Positions 27,930-37,100 of a stretch of 64,000 bases of DNA are shown in pieces. Source of the DNA: Nitrospinaceae bacterium (GTDB taxonomy: Bacteria; Nitrospinota; Nitrospinia; Nitrospinales; Nitrospinaceae); NCBI GenBank assembly GCA_028278405.1, contig JANQEK010000037.1, positions 1 to 64,000 of the forward strand, in the 5' to 3' direction. The position numbers were made by a program, and so were the translations under genes. Within the stretch, counting starts at the first letter, position 1. Each line of letters starts with the position of its first letter. The notes below the pieces were generated by a model. That model saw only the letters and a program-made list of their open reading frames with translations, made no database searches and was not told the DNA's origin.

Positions 27930-29752
27930 CAGGCTATGGCAATGAGGTTGCGGATGCGGGTTTCCAGCAACAGTTTTTCAAACGCCCGTTGAAAGGCTTC
28001 CGCTGTTCCGGTATCCACTTCCGATAAAGCTTCGAGACGTGCCGATTTTAAATCGAGGCGCCCCACATCCTCGGCCAGAAGGGATTCCAACTGGGTCTGC
28101 AGGCGGGGCAAAATTCCGGTTTCGGCATCGTTGAACAATTCCAGCACCTCGGCTGACCGTGATTCCAGTGCCAGAGTCAGCGTCGGAACATCCACACTGA
28201 TTGTATCATCGCTTTCGGTTTTAATCCCTACGGAAGACAATTTTTTGAACAATTCACTGCCGCGGTTGAAAAAAATGGCTCCCACCCCGTCACGAATGGC
28301 TTGCACAGTCTGGGTGGTTCCCAACTCAGATATCGAAAACTTTTCAGTGTTCACACTGTTTAGCCCGAGCGAAGGCGGAAGATTATTGAACGGGTCCACC
28401 GATTTTCGGCTGTCGTCACGGTTTTCATTGTCGCGGATACCTGTCTGCGAATTCTCGGTCAATTCCTCCCGAACCGACTGCAACTCAAAATCGAAGGGAA
28501 AGGTTTTGGCGAATGCCAGCGAATCGTTGAGGGCGGTAATGGCATCGTTGAGACGCAGAAACAGTGATTGAATTTGGGCGACCACGGCGCTGGCGTCCGT
28601 TGCGATCGTGACCCGGGCGGAATCACCTGTATTGCCGTGCACCTCCAGAGAGATTCCATTAAAGATATCTGAAAAAACATTAGAGGAGCTGGTATAGGAT
28701 TCGCCGTCCACGGTGATTTCCGCATCGTTTCCGTTGTTCACCAGATTGACTCCGGATGCGCTCAACTGAACTCTTTTCTGAACAACAGCACCGCTGGCGT
28801 GAATTTCGAAAAAACCCAGGTTGAACAGTACATTGTCGGGATCGCTCAAGGTGATAGCGGAGTTGTCGCCGCTGGGACCGGTCAGCAACAGGCGATTTTC
28901 AAAAATGGTGGCGATGACTCCATGGTCCTGTGTACCACCATCCAGGCGCAGGTTGCCATTGACATCCTCTGCCGGGTCCAGCACGCCGTTGCCGTTCCGG
29001 TCTTCGATGATGAAAATCCCGGGTCCATGTTGACTGCCGCTCACCTGGATAGTCTCAATGATGCCGTTGCCATTAACATCTTCCGCTTCATCCAGCGTGC
29101 CGTTGCCATTGATATCTTCACCGCGGTTGATCTTGTCCTTGATGTCCGCGAGCGTGTCGGTCGCCAGGACAACGACTTCCACGCCATTGACGTGGAAATG
29201 GCCGGTTAATCCCAACGCTCCGGCGCCCTGTACGTCGGAGGCTCGCACCGTATGCGAAGCTCTCGCTTCAACTGAAACTTCGAATTTGCTTTCCTGGGCG
29301 GTAGAGTCTGCTGAAGCGCGGATCACTCCGGGGTCGGATGATTTGGCGTTTAACAGATTGAATGCGTTGCCGAGTCGCAATTCTTCCACCTTATCCAGCA
29401 ACGTCTGCAGGCGAATCTGGAGATGGTCAATATCGTCGGTCTGCCGGGTGGTCAGGCGAGAAGCACCCACCTCGTCGATGATCGGGAAGCGGCTGGATTG
29501 AAACCGTTCAGTGACAAAGCGCCCGGCAGCGTTGACGCGGAAGGCGGAAAGCGGTCCTCTCAGATCGTTCACCTGCGGCACACGATTGGAAACGAAGACG
29601 AAGGAATCGAACAGCGCATCCGAGGGAGTGGGGCGGTTCGCACCGAATTGATCGATCTGTGCACGGAAATCATTAAAGGTGATTCCGTCCACCCGGCTGG
29701 AATTCGGAAACAAAGGCGGCAACAAGAGGCTTGAAATACCAAACGTGGTCAT
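27929..29752 (-). CDS. fliD: Flagellar filament cap protein FliD with inserted EF-hand-type loops
   Basis: 607 aa. The N-terminal coiled region, a flagellin-IN (hook_IN) motif starting FHVNGVEVVVLATDTLADIKDKIN (in part, residues 186-210), a D2-like beta region and the C-terminal helical segment (DTGTAEAFQRAFEKLL) identify FliD. The IN motif is interrupted at about residue 211 by some 65 residues with four EF-hand-like loops, two perfect (DINGNGTLDEAE, DRNGNGVLDPAE) and two partial. The motif then resumes with GVIATIFENRLLLTG. Calcium binding by the cap is inferred. It lies between the disordered-protein gene and the chaperone gene. Confidence 0.82.
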   Translation of the reverse strand: MTTFGISSLLLPPLFPNSSRVDGITFNDFRAQIDQFGANRPTPSDALFDSFVFVSNRVPQVNDLRGPLSAFRVNAAGRFVTERFQSSRFPIIDEVGASRLTTRQTDDIDHLQIRLQTLLDKVEELRLGNAFNLLNAKSSDPGVIRASADSTAQESKFEVSVEARASHTVRASDVQGAGALGLTGHFHVNGVEVVVLATDTLADIKDKINRGEDINGNGTLDEAEDVNGNGIIETIQVSGSQHGPGIFIIEDRNGNGVLDPAEDVNGNLRLDGGTQDHGVIATIFENRLLLTGPSGDNSAITLSDPDNVLFNLGFFEIHASGAVVQKRVQLSASGVNLVNNGNDAEITVDGESYTSSSNVFSDIFNGISLEVHGNTGDSARVTIATDASAVVAQIQSLFLRLNDAITALNDSLAFAKTFPFDFELQSVREELTENSQTGIRDNENRDDSRKSVDPFNNLPPSLGLNSVNTEKFSISELGTTQTVQAIRDGVGAIFFNRGSELFKKLSSVGIKTESDDTISVDVPTLTLALESRSAEVLELFNDAETGILPRLQTQLESLLAEDVGRLDLKSARLEALSEVDTGTAEAFQRAFEKLLLETRIRNLIAIA

Positions 29753-29771
29753 GTAGGTCTCCGGATTGTCA

Positions 29772-31409
29772 TCAGATGAACCGGTCGATATTCTGACCGC
29801 GTTCGGTCAGCAGGGTTTCGGGAGTTCGCGGTTCCGGTGGCGCCGTGCGTTCCTCTTCAGGACGCGTCACACCTTCGCGTCTTTCCTGTTCCCTCAGATC
29901 GTTGAGGAGCTCCGCACGGACGGCTTCGAGGTTTTCCAACACGGCCGGTGGCGGTGGTGCATTATTTTGGACTTCGGTGATCGGTCCGCCTTCAGATTCC
30001 GTCACGGCCTCTGGAGGTTCGATGCGGTTGTTGAACTCCTGCAGAAAACTCCGTAAAGCCCGATTGCTGCGAAGCGCCGGGTCGGTACCCAATTGGTTAC
30101 GGCGCAATGCCTGAGGATTTTCATCGAGAGTTTCCACGTTGCCCGGTAGCGGTGGCGCCACAGGGACCACGTCCTCGACGGCTGGCGGCGGAGCGTTGAG
30201 AGGAGGTTGTGCCACCGCAGGAACATCTTCCTCCTGCGCCTCCGATTCCGGAATTGCGACAAACGGTTCATCCGGGTCCAGTTCGGGAAAGGCCGGTGTC
30301 AGCAGTTCCCGGGTTTCCTGGTCCTCCTCGAGTATCTGCCGGGTATCAGTCAGGGAGGAGACTGCCACGTCGGCGCCCGCGGGACCGGGAAGGTCTGCAG
30401 GATCGACAAGCACCGGTTCCGGCGTATCGTCTTCAGGCAGGACAGGTGCCGATTCGAATTCTTCAATCGGGTCGAGCTCGGCCACGAATTCCGAGCGAAC
30501 CGCCGGGGCGATCAGCAATTCGAAGGGAGCTTCCTCATCCGTTTCGGGTCCGGGCAGGGCTCCCGCTTCTTCCAAAACTTCATCAACGGTATTTAAAGAG
30601 ATAACGTTTCGTTCATCTGCTACTGAATCTGGATCCAGAGTCAGTGTCCTGCCCTGACCGAAATTCCGGGCTTCTTCGATATTGGGTCCGGGCGGGACCT
30701 CACCTACGTTGGCCGGGGTGAGAATGTTCACGCGTCTGTCCAACGGCTCAGGAGTGTTGCCACGCAGTCCCAGAGGGTTTTCAAGAGGTGCATCCTCAGC
30801 CGGTTCCAAAGTGGTCCCGGTGTCTGGGGTTGCAGGCAGCGGACCACGGGGGACTGGAGCCTCGCGGACAAATCGGTTGTCGTTGCGAGGCGCCGCATTC
30901 TCTTCCCGTCCAACATTGGTTGCGGGTTCTACTGCGATACGGTTGTCGGTTCTCGCTGCCGGTCGCGTTGCCGGTTCCGCATTCGGCACAACTGGAGTTG
31001 CCGGGGCGAATACCGGTGTGTCCGAGGGATTCACCGGATTGCGGTCAATGCGGTTTGCTGTTTCGTTCGAGACACGGTTTTCCTGAATCCCGGTAACAAA
31101 ATCCTGGAGACCGGTGCCGACTATGACTCCGTCGTCTGTACGGGTTCTTACTTCTGCATCGGGATTGCGTTCGATAGGTACGGGAACAGTTTCTTGCGTT
31201 TGCTGGACAGGGGTAATCACCCGGGCGTTGGCGGAAAGTGTGACGCGATCGATGCCATCGGCGAGAGACCCGGGGGTCGGCGTTTCGTCATCGACCCGGT
31301 TTTCTACGCGGTCGGTTTCCTCCTCTTCGCGGTCGGGAGGGTCGAGCGCATCCGGCCTCTGCAAAACCAGCGGATTGACCAGCGGAAACTGTTCTTCAAG
31401 ATGCGGCAT
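29772..31409 (-). CDS. Large acidic, proline-rich disordered protein of the flagellar operon
   Basis: 545 aa with no transmembrane segment and very few aromatic residues, dominated by Pro, Glu, Asp, Ala, Thr, Asn and Arg; almost certainly intrinsically disordered. Near residue 54 the stretch DRVTLSANARV recalls the D(K/R)VxLS motif of FlgM and related flagellar regulators; a short helical segment lies near the C-terminus (LENLEAVRAELLNDLREQER). It ends 20 bp before fliD and has a sigma-28-like promoter upstream. It could be an export substrate, linker or regulator; no family is recognised. Confidence 0.7.
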   Translation of the reverse strand: MPHLEEQFPLVNPLVLQRPDALDPPDREEEETDRVENRVDDETPTPGSLADGIDRVTLSANARVITPVQQTQETVPVPIERNPDAEVRTRTDDGVIVGTGLQDFVTGIQENRVSNETANRIDRNPVNPSDTPVFAPATPVVPNAEPATRPAARTDNRIAVEPATNVGREENAAPRNDNRFVREAPVPRGPLPATPDTGTTLEPAEDAPLENPLGLRGNTPEPLDRRVNILTPANVGEVPPGPNIEEARNFGQGRTLTLDPDSVADERNVISLNTVDEVLEEAGALPGPETDEEAPFELLIAPAVRSEFVAELDPIEEFESAPVLPEDDTPEPVLVDPADLPGPAGADVAVSSLTDTRQILEEDQETRELLTPAFPELDPDEPFVAIPESEAQEEDVPAVAQPPLNAPPPAVEDVVPVAPPLPGNVETLDENPQALRRNQLGTDPALRSNRALRSFLQEFNNRIEPPEAVTESEGGPITEVQNNAPPPPAVLENLEAVRAELLNDLREQERREGVTRPEEERTAPPEPRTPETLLTERGQNIDRFI

Positions 31410-31442
31410 AAAACTTTTTCCAGATTAATTTCAGAGTCACAT

Positions 31443-31469
31443 TAAAGTCTGTTCCATTTGCGCCGATAA
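31443..31469 (+). promoter_or_regulatory. Sigma-28 (FliA)-type promoter, rightward
   Basis: TAAAGTCT, 11 nt, GCCGATAA: the -10 matches the enterobacterial FliA consensus in all 8 positions and the -35 in 7 of 8, at consensus spacing. Transcription would start near 31477 and run toward the 66-aa gene at 31864. Confidence 0.75.
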
Positions 31470-31481
31470 TCTGCAAGAGAT

Positions 31482-31511
31482 AAATCGGCTCCTTGGCAAA
31501 CGAGACTTTTA
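31482..31511 (-). promoter_or_regulatory. Sigma-28-like promoter, leftward (non-ideal spacing)
   Basis: On the minus strand TAAAAGTCT is followed by 13 nt and GCCGATTT, two bp longer than ideal. It points toward the disordered-protein/fliD operon. GCCGAT...ATCGGC makes the two -10 boxes an inverted repeat 16 bp apart. Confidence 0.45.
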
Positions 31512-31863
31512 AAAAAATAAAGAGTCCGAAAACAAAGACTTTTTAAAGGGGTCCAAGACCCGGGGAAAACGGTTCCCGGCTCCGGGAACAATATTCCTGA
31601 TACTCTTATCGGCCTTTTTTCCTGAGAGTTGAGCGGTTTTTTGATATTTTTTAACCTTATATTTTATAAGGCCTTATAGAGTGTTTCCCTGAGCTTGCCC
31701 AACGGTGATGTGGGATCGCACTTTGACAGGATAAGAAGATGCGGAGCTATGAAAGCCTCGCCGCTGTGAGGCGGCAAAATTGACCTTGACCCTCCCCCCC
31801 TCGAAATGATAGTAAAAAGGCCTTCTAAAGGAAGTCAAACCGCATGTTTTTGGAGAACTAGAA
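31512..31863. other. Palindrome-rich leader region of the 66-aa gene
   Basis: About 350 bp without a gene. It contains a perfect palindrome GTTCCCGG-CT-CCGGGAAC (31572-31589), an AT-rich palindrome CCTTATA-TTT-TATAAGG (31655-31671) and a GCCGC/GCGGC hairpin near 31763-31779. They could be operators or structures in the leader of the rightward transcript. A GGAGAA ribosome binding site precedes 31864. Confidence 0.45.
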
Positions 31864-32064
31864 ATGGAAGTGAATACCATCAAGGTGGAAATCCGCAAGC
31901 ACCACGTCACGCCGGGCATCAACGTTCTGGACCTGGTGATCGACGCCAATGGCGAGAAGATTGTCAAACAAACCCAGCACAAGGATACCGACCGGGCCTA
32001 CAAGAAATTTGTCGAGGATATCATCAAGGTATCGCAGGAACTGGCCAACGCCCGTATCGAATAG
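31864..32064 (+). CDS. 66-aa hypothetical protein, possible flagellar regulon member
   Basis: A compact soluble protein (beta-rich first half, helical second half: DRAYKKFVEDIIKVSQEL). GGAGAAC precedes the ATG by about nine nt. The segment VLDLVIDANGEKIVKQ is loosely reminiscent of the FlaG core, but the match is too weak to assign. The upstream sigma-28-type promoter suggests late flagellar expression. A small GCCCTC/GAGGG hairpin follows the stop. Confidence 0.7.
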   Translation: MEVNTIKVEIRKHHVTPGINVLDLVIDANGEKIVKQTQHKDTDRAYKKFVEDIIKVSQELANARIE

Positions 32065-32156
32065 CCCTCTGGCGAGGGAGGCAATTGGCTAACAGTAATC
32101 CGCCCAAAATCTACTATTAGTCATCAACGGTAAGCACATTCGCCGGCCGCGAAGGC

Positions 32157-33206
32157 CTAGCGGTTGATTTTCATTTTCTTGAGTTTTTCCACCAGGGTGG
32201 TGCGGTTCAGTCCCAGCAGGGTCGCCGCCTGATTCTTCACGCCGTTGGTTTTCTCCAGCGCTTCGATGATCAACTCCTTCTCAAATTCTTCGACCATCTG
32301 TTTCAGGTTGACTCCTTCCTCCGGCATGCCGATGTAGTGCGCATGATTGCGGGACTTGCGGAGAAACTCCGCTGGAGTCTGGTCGGTCTCTGCCTGTATC
32401 AGCGGTTCCCAGGTTTCCTTCGGCACGTCGCCCAGTACCTTGTCGGGCAGGTCGCGCGGGGTCAGCATCTTGTCCGTGCTCAACACCACCATACGTTCCA
32501 TGAAGTTCGCCAGCTCGCGAATATTACCCGGCCACGGGTAACTGCACAGGATTTCCATCGCCGCGTCGCTGATGCCGGTAATCGATTTTCCCTTCTGTGT
32601 GTTGAAGTGTTTCAGGTAATGCTGAACGAGAAGCGGGATGTCCGACTTGCGTTCGCGCAGGGGTGGAATGGCGATGGGAATTACGTTGAGGCGATAGAAC
32701 AGGTCTTCGCGAAACTTTCCGCTCTGAATCGCTTCTTCCAGATTGGTATGCGTGGCGGCGATGACGCGTACGTTAATCCTGATGGGTTTGCTGCCGCCGA
32801 CGCGGTCGATTTCGCCCTCCGCCAGCACGCGCAACAGTTTGACCTGCAGGGTCATCGGCATGTCGCCGATCTCGTCGAGGAAGATAGTGCCGTTGTCCGC
32901 CAGTTCCATGCGCCCGATGCGTGTCTGCATCGCGCCGGTGAAGGCGCCCTTTTCGTGACCGAACAATTCGCTCTCCAACAGTTCGTTGGGGATGGCGCCG
33001 CAGTTGACGGGGACGAAGCTTTTCGAGTCGCGGCGGCTGTTGTGATGCAGGGCGCGGGCGATGAGCTCCTTGCCTGTGCCGCTCTCGCCGGTGAGGATAA
33101 CGGTGGAGTCCGAGTCCGCCGCGCGCTCCACCAGATCGAAGACCTGCAGGATGCCGTTGCTCTGACCGATCAAATTATAGGAATCCGTCTGCAATTTAAT
33201 CGCCAT
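32157..33206 (-). CDS. Sigma-54-dependent activator without receiver domain (AAA+ and Fis HTH)
   Basis: 349 aa. The AAA+ core begins at residue 10 with GESGTGKE (Walker A), GAFTGA (the loop that contacts sigma-54), GTIFLDEIGDM (Walker B) and an FREDLFYRLNV arginine-finger region. A Fis-type helix-turn-helix closes the protein (NQAATLLGLNRTTLVEKLKK). There is no N-terminal receiver, as in PspF. Being next to the flagellar block it may control class II flagellar genes, as FlrA/FleQ/FlrC do; this is inference. Confidence 0.92.
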   Translation of the reverse strand: MAIKLQTDSYNLIGQSNGILQVFDLVERAADSDSTVILTGESGTGKELIARALHHNSRRDSKSFVPVNCGAIPNELLESELFGHEKGAFTGAMQTRIGRMELADNGTIFLDEIGDMPMTLQVKLLRVLAEGEIDRVGGSKPIRINVRVIAATHTNLEEAIQSGKFREDLFYRLNVIPIAIPPLRERKSDIPLLVQHYLKHFNTQKGKSITGISDAAMEILCSYPWPGNIRELANFMERMVVLSTDKMLTPRDLPDKVLGDVPKETWEPLIQAETDQTPAEFLRKSRNHAHYIGMPEEGVNLKQMVEEFEKELIIEALEKTNGVKNQAATLLGLNRTTLVEKLKKMKINR

Positions 33207-33303
33207 GATTCCAATACTTTACAACGATTTAGATGAGGATGTCAAATTTTTGTCGAAAAAATGATGGGTTTTTTGCCGGCGAAGCGCCGGTGCTGATTTT
33301 TCT

Positions 33304-33322
33304 CTCCCTCCTTACGAAGGAG
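33304..33322. repeat. Dispersed palindrome (CCCTCCTT-ACG-AAGGAGGG)
   Basis: Perfect 8-bp inverted repeat with a 3-nt loop, followed by GGCCAGGGGTGGTTGATGG. It resembles the short palindromic repeats scattered in many bacterial genomes. A second, related element is at 38804. Confidence 0.6.
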
Positions 33323-33370
33323 GGGCCAGGGGTGGTTGATGGAGTTTGCCTTATGAAATGGAAACGGGCT

Positions 33371-33721
33371 TCAGTGAAGTTTGATGGCTGCCGGGCAGTA
33401 CCCGATGCGCTGGCTGTCGAGTATCTTGCCGTTGGGGTCTGTGATCAGGGTCCAGTTGCAGTGGACGGTTTTGTTGGCAGTGAGCAACGTGCCCATTTGG
33501 CGATCCATTTCCCAGATATAGGCTTTTCGGGTCTCGTCAATTTGATTGATGGTGTATTTGTAACCAAACGTTTTTTGTGCGGCGCTGATGTCCTTGCCGA
33601 TAAACGTGTCCAGGTATTCATCGGTCATCTGCACAAATACCGGAGGGTTGTAATCTTTGGTTTTAAGCCTTGCACACCCGATGAGCAATACGATCAGCCC
33701 GAAAACGACAATCTTTTTCAC
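33371..33721 (-). CDS. Small lipoprotein
   Basis: 116 aa. The signal peptide ends in the lipobox VLLIGC. The mature part contains YLDTFIGKDISAAQKTFGYKY and two further cysteines (VHCNW and GYCPA). The pattern 'transport distance then HCNW' resembles small outer-membrane-assembly (SmpA/OmlA-like) lipoproteins only loosely. No neighbour indicates a role. GGAG is visible just upstream of the ATG. Confidence 0.75.
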   Translation of the reverse strand: MKKIVVFGLIVLLIGCARLKTKDYNPPVFVQMTDEYLDTFIGKDISAAQKTFGYKYTINQIDETRKAYIWEMDRQMGTLLTANKTVHCNWTLITDPNGKILDSQRIGYCPAAIKLH

Positions 33722-34139
33722 AGAAGAACTCCTTATTCGCTATCCATATTCCTATATTAAAAGTGTAGGGCTTCTTCCGAATTTATCAAATGTTTCTTTT
33801 GGGTTGATCCGGATGACCTGATTTTCCGGGATTTACGTTGCGGGTCCCGCTCCTCGCGCGACACCACCAATGGGATGAACTGCTAAGGGTGAGCTGATAA
33901 TCATATGCTCGGTTGACGTTACCATTACGAAAAAACGAGTCAAGCTAAGTTAAGTTTAATTAAAACAAGGTATTGCCCTAATGGACCATGATTACTGGTT
34001 GACATGTTTTTAATACATCTTTAAATTGCTTCCAAAAATATCAGAATACGCTTAAGAGTAATTCGAAAAAGAGTATTTGGGTTTTAAGGTTCCGTGTTTT
34101 TTTGAACTGACCATAACCACGTGATTGGGAGGATATACC
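33722..34139. other. Divergent intergenic region, AT-rich
   Basis: 418 bp between the lipoprotein and the SBBP/VCBS gene. Apart from the promoter noted at 33999 nothing is recognised. Base composition falls markedly toward the SBBP gene. Confidence 0.4.
33999..34027 (+). promoter_or_regulatory. Sigma-70-type promoter for the SBBP/VCBS gene
   Basis: TTGACA (perfect -35), 17 nt, TAAATT (4 of 6 of the -10 consensus). The predicted start lies about 105 nt before the ATG at 34140. Confidence 0.5.
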
Positions 34140-37100
34140 ATGTGTAATCGTATCCCGTCCAGTATTGCTCTTTGTTGGATATTTATTCTTCTTTTCTTTT
34201 GCGATTCTCAACCAGCCTGGTCCGGGTTAGATAACCTCAACAATTCTGCAAAAAAAATCACCCAGAGCCAAACGGTTCACGTTAGTAAAGACCTGAAAAC
34301 AATTGAAAAGGGTTCACCAGCCAGCCGTTCTCCCAAACTCTTCAGATCTCATTTAAATCATACAGCAGGGCTGGTGTACTTACAGAGGCACAGGCCAATC
34401 GGGAATGAGGTCCGATTCATCGCCCACGGAAAAGATCATTCGCTGATTCTTAAACCCACCCAGTCAATTTTAAGAATGAAGCGCCAGTCTTCATCGTCGA
34501 AAGAAGTACATGAAATCGGTATGCGTTGGATAGGAGCCAACCCGTCGACAAAAGTAATCGGCGAAGCTCCTCTTCCGGGAATCATGCATTATCTGAAAGG
34601 CCGCAACCCCAGCCGTTGGCAGCGCAGCATACACCGCTACACCAAAGTTCGATACCGTGAACTCTATCCCGGGATCGACCTGGTGTACCATAGCCACAAA
34701 GGCCAACCAGAATTCGATTTCGTGATCCAGCCGGGAGCTGACCCGAAAAACATCCGCTTGGCGTTTGACGGGGCAGACACCTTGTCCATCAATGGCGGCA
34801 ACTTGATCCTGCATACCGCTCAGGAAGACATCACACTCAAAGCACCATACATCTACCAGCTCATCAATGGAAAAAAACGGCCCGTGGGAGGCAACTATGC
34901 TTTTCTTGATGGCGGCCTCGTATCGTTCTACCTGCAGGAATATGATCGAACCCGACCTCTGGTCATCGACCCGTTCTTGGTCGATTGGTTCTCCTATCTG
35001 GGGGGAAGCGATGGGGAAACCGTAACCGGTGCGATTATGGACAATGCTGACAATGTGGTTGTCGTGGGTAAAACCGCATCGTCGAATTTCCCAACCCTTA
35101 ACCCAGCCGATCCGTCATGCACGGACGACCCCGTAGCCACGGACTGCAACGACCCGGCCACGGTTCCATTTGAGCAGGAAGGGTTCGTTTCCAAATTGTC
35201 CTCCGATGGAACAGGAATTTTTTCCACCTTCATAGGCGGGAAAGGTACTGAGGATATCTCGTTTGTCAAATTCGACGGAAATGGCAACGTCATCATCGCC
35301 GGCACCACCACTTCCACCGACTTCCCGCTACTCAATGCTTTTGATAACACCTGCACTACTGTCCCCGGCGCCACCTCTTGCAACGAAGTGTTTGTGGCCA
35401 AGCTGGACATGACTGGTCAGCCGGTTTTTATCACTTATGTGGGTGGAGATAAGACGGAGGAAATCACCGGGTTGGAGGTGGACAATGCCGGTAACATTTA
35501 TCTGGCTGGCAACACCCGATCACCGGATTTTCCGACTCAAAGTGCATTCGATAACACCTGCCCGATAACCAATGCCTTTAACGGCACGTGCGACGATGAG
35601 GGCTGGTTGGTCAAGTTGGACCCTGCCGGCGCGGTGGTGTATTCCACCCTGGTGGGCGGGGAGGACCCCGACACCTTGAATGTTCTTGAAGTGGACTCTC
35701 TCGACGGCACTGTCTGGGTAGGCGGACGTACTTTTTCGCTCGATATGGGTGCCACCCCCGGCGCGGCTCAGGAAACCTGCGATAATATTCCCATCCCTCC
35801 TTTCTGCAATGGTGACGGCTGGGTGGCGCAAATCTCACCTAACGGACAGAAAATCTGGCTGACCTATCTGGATTTAACTGGTGGTTCTGGCAGTGGCGAA
35901 GTCATCCTGCAGGGCGAGGTCGACGACACCGGAACCAGCTACTGGGCCGGGCAAACTTCGCCATTTTCCGGGGACCTGTTGGCGGCTTCCTATGCACAGG
36001 ATGGTTCTTTAAATTATAAACAACAGATCGGTGGGAGTAATGAGGAAACACTCAACGTCTTTTCATTAGATCCGGACACCGGCGATGTGGTGTTGGGCGG
36101 CATCTCCCTGTCCGTCGATTTCCCTGTCGTTTGGTATCCGGGCGCCACGCCGCCTGTAGGAACTGAGTGTAATCCGCAAGACCTTAATACAGGTCTTGGA
36201 AACGGCATTGTTATTTTCTTGAATCATCTGGGGGAAATAGATTTTTCTGTCTGTCTTGGCAACAGCACCACCATTGCCGATTTCAGCCTCGAGGGCAAAC
36301 TGTATGCAGGAGGATCAACCGATAACCCCAACAATGTGCCATTGGTCAATCACAACCCGGAACTCGTTCCCACACACGTCAAGGACCCATTTTTTCCAGA
36401 CCCGGACTTTTGGGTAGGTCTTTTTGACTTGGGGGAAGGGACGCTGGAATTTGCACAATCCATCGGCGGAGAGGGCAACGACGATTTGAATTGCTATTCT
36501 CCTTATACGATCGACCGTAAAAAGGCAATTCAAGAACTGTTGGCCTTCACCACTACCTCCAACCGTTTGTTTACGACTCCGGACGCCCATGAAACAGGGA
36601 CTTCCACTAACACCGAGGCTACCAACAGCGCTTTTACCAGCGTTTTTGTATTGTCAATGGATCCATCTCATCGCATCGATTTTGCCAGCTACTGGGGAAA
36701 AAAGGAAATACCTAATACCGGCCCGGGATATTCCGAAATTGGCAAGTCTTGCATGATCGATTCTTTCGGCGGAGTGACGATCGTTATGGAAACCGATACT
36801 GATGGTGAGGCTACAGCCGGGGTCTTTGACGAAACTGGCTCCACAGGGGGGATCCTTGTTCCATTTGAAGCCGGAGTCCTGGATCTGGCTCTCGATACGG
36901 ATGGCGATGGTAGCCCGAACTACATCGATCTCGACGATGATAACGATGGCATGCCGGACGCATTTGAGGATCTCCATGGCTTTGATCCCTTAGATCCGAT
37001 TGATGCAGCACTCGATGCAGATCTTGATGGGGTCACCAACCTGAATGAATTTCTCTTTGGCACCAACCCCCGTGATCCGATTATCGACCCGGTTAACGAC

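Noticed and set aside
30139-30657. Ser/Gly-rich plus-strand frame across the disordered protein
   Set aside because: Antisense shadow of a GC-rich low-complexity gene; no start site.
31410-31510. Possible sigma-54 promoter upstream of the flagellar operon
   Set aside because: TTGCA is present but the GG at -24 is displaced; the sigma-28 reading fits much better.
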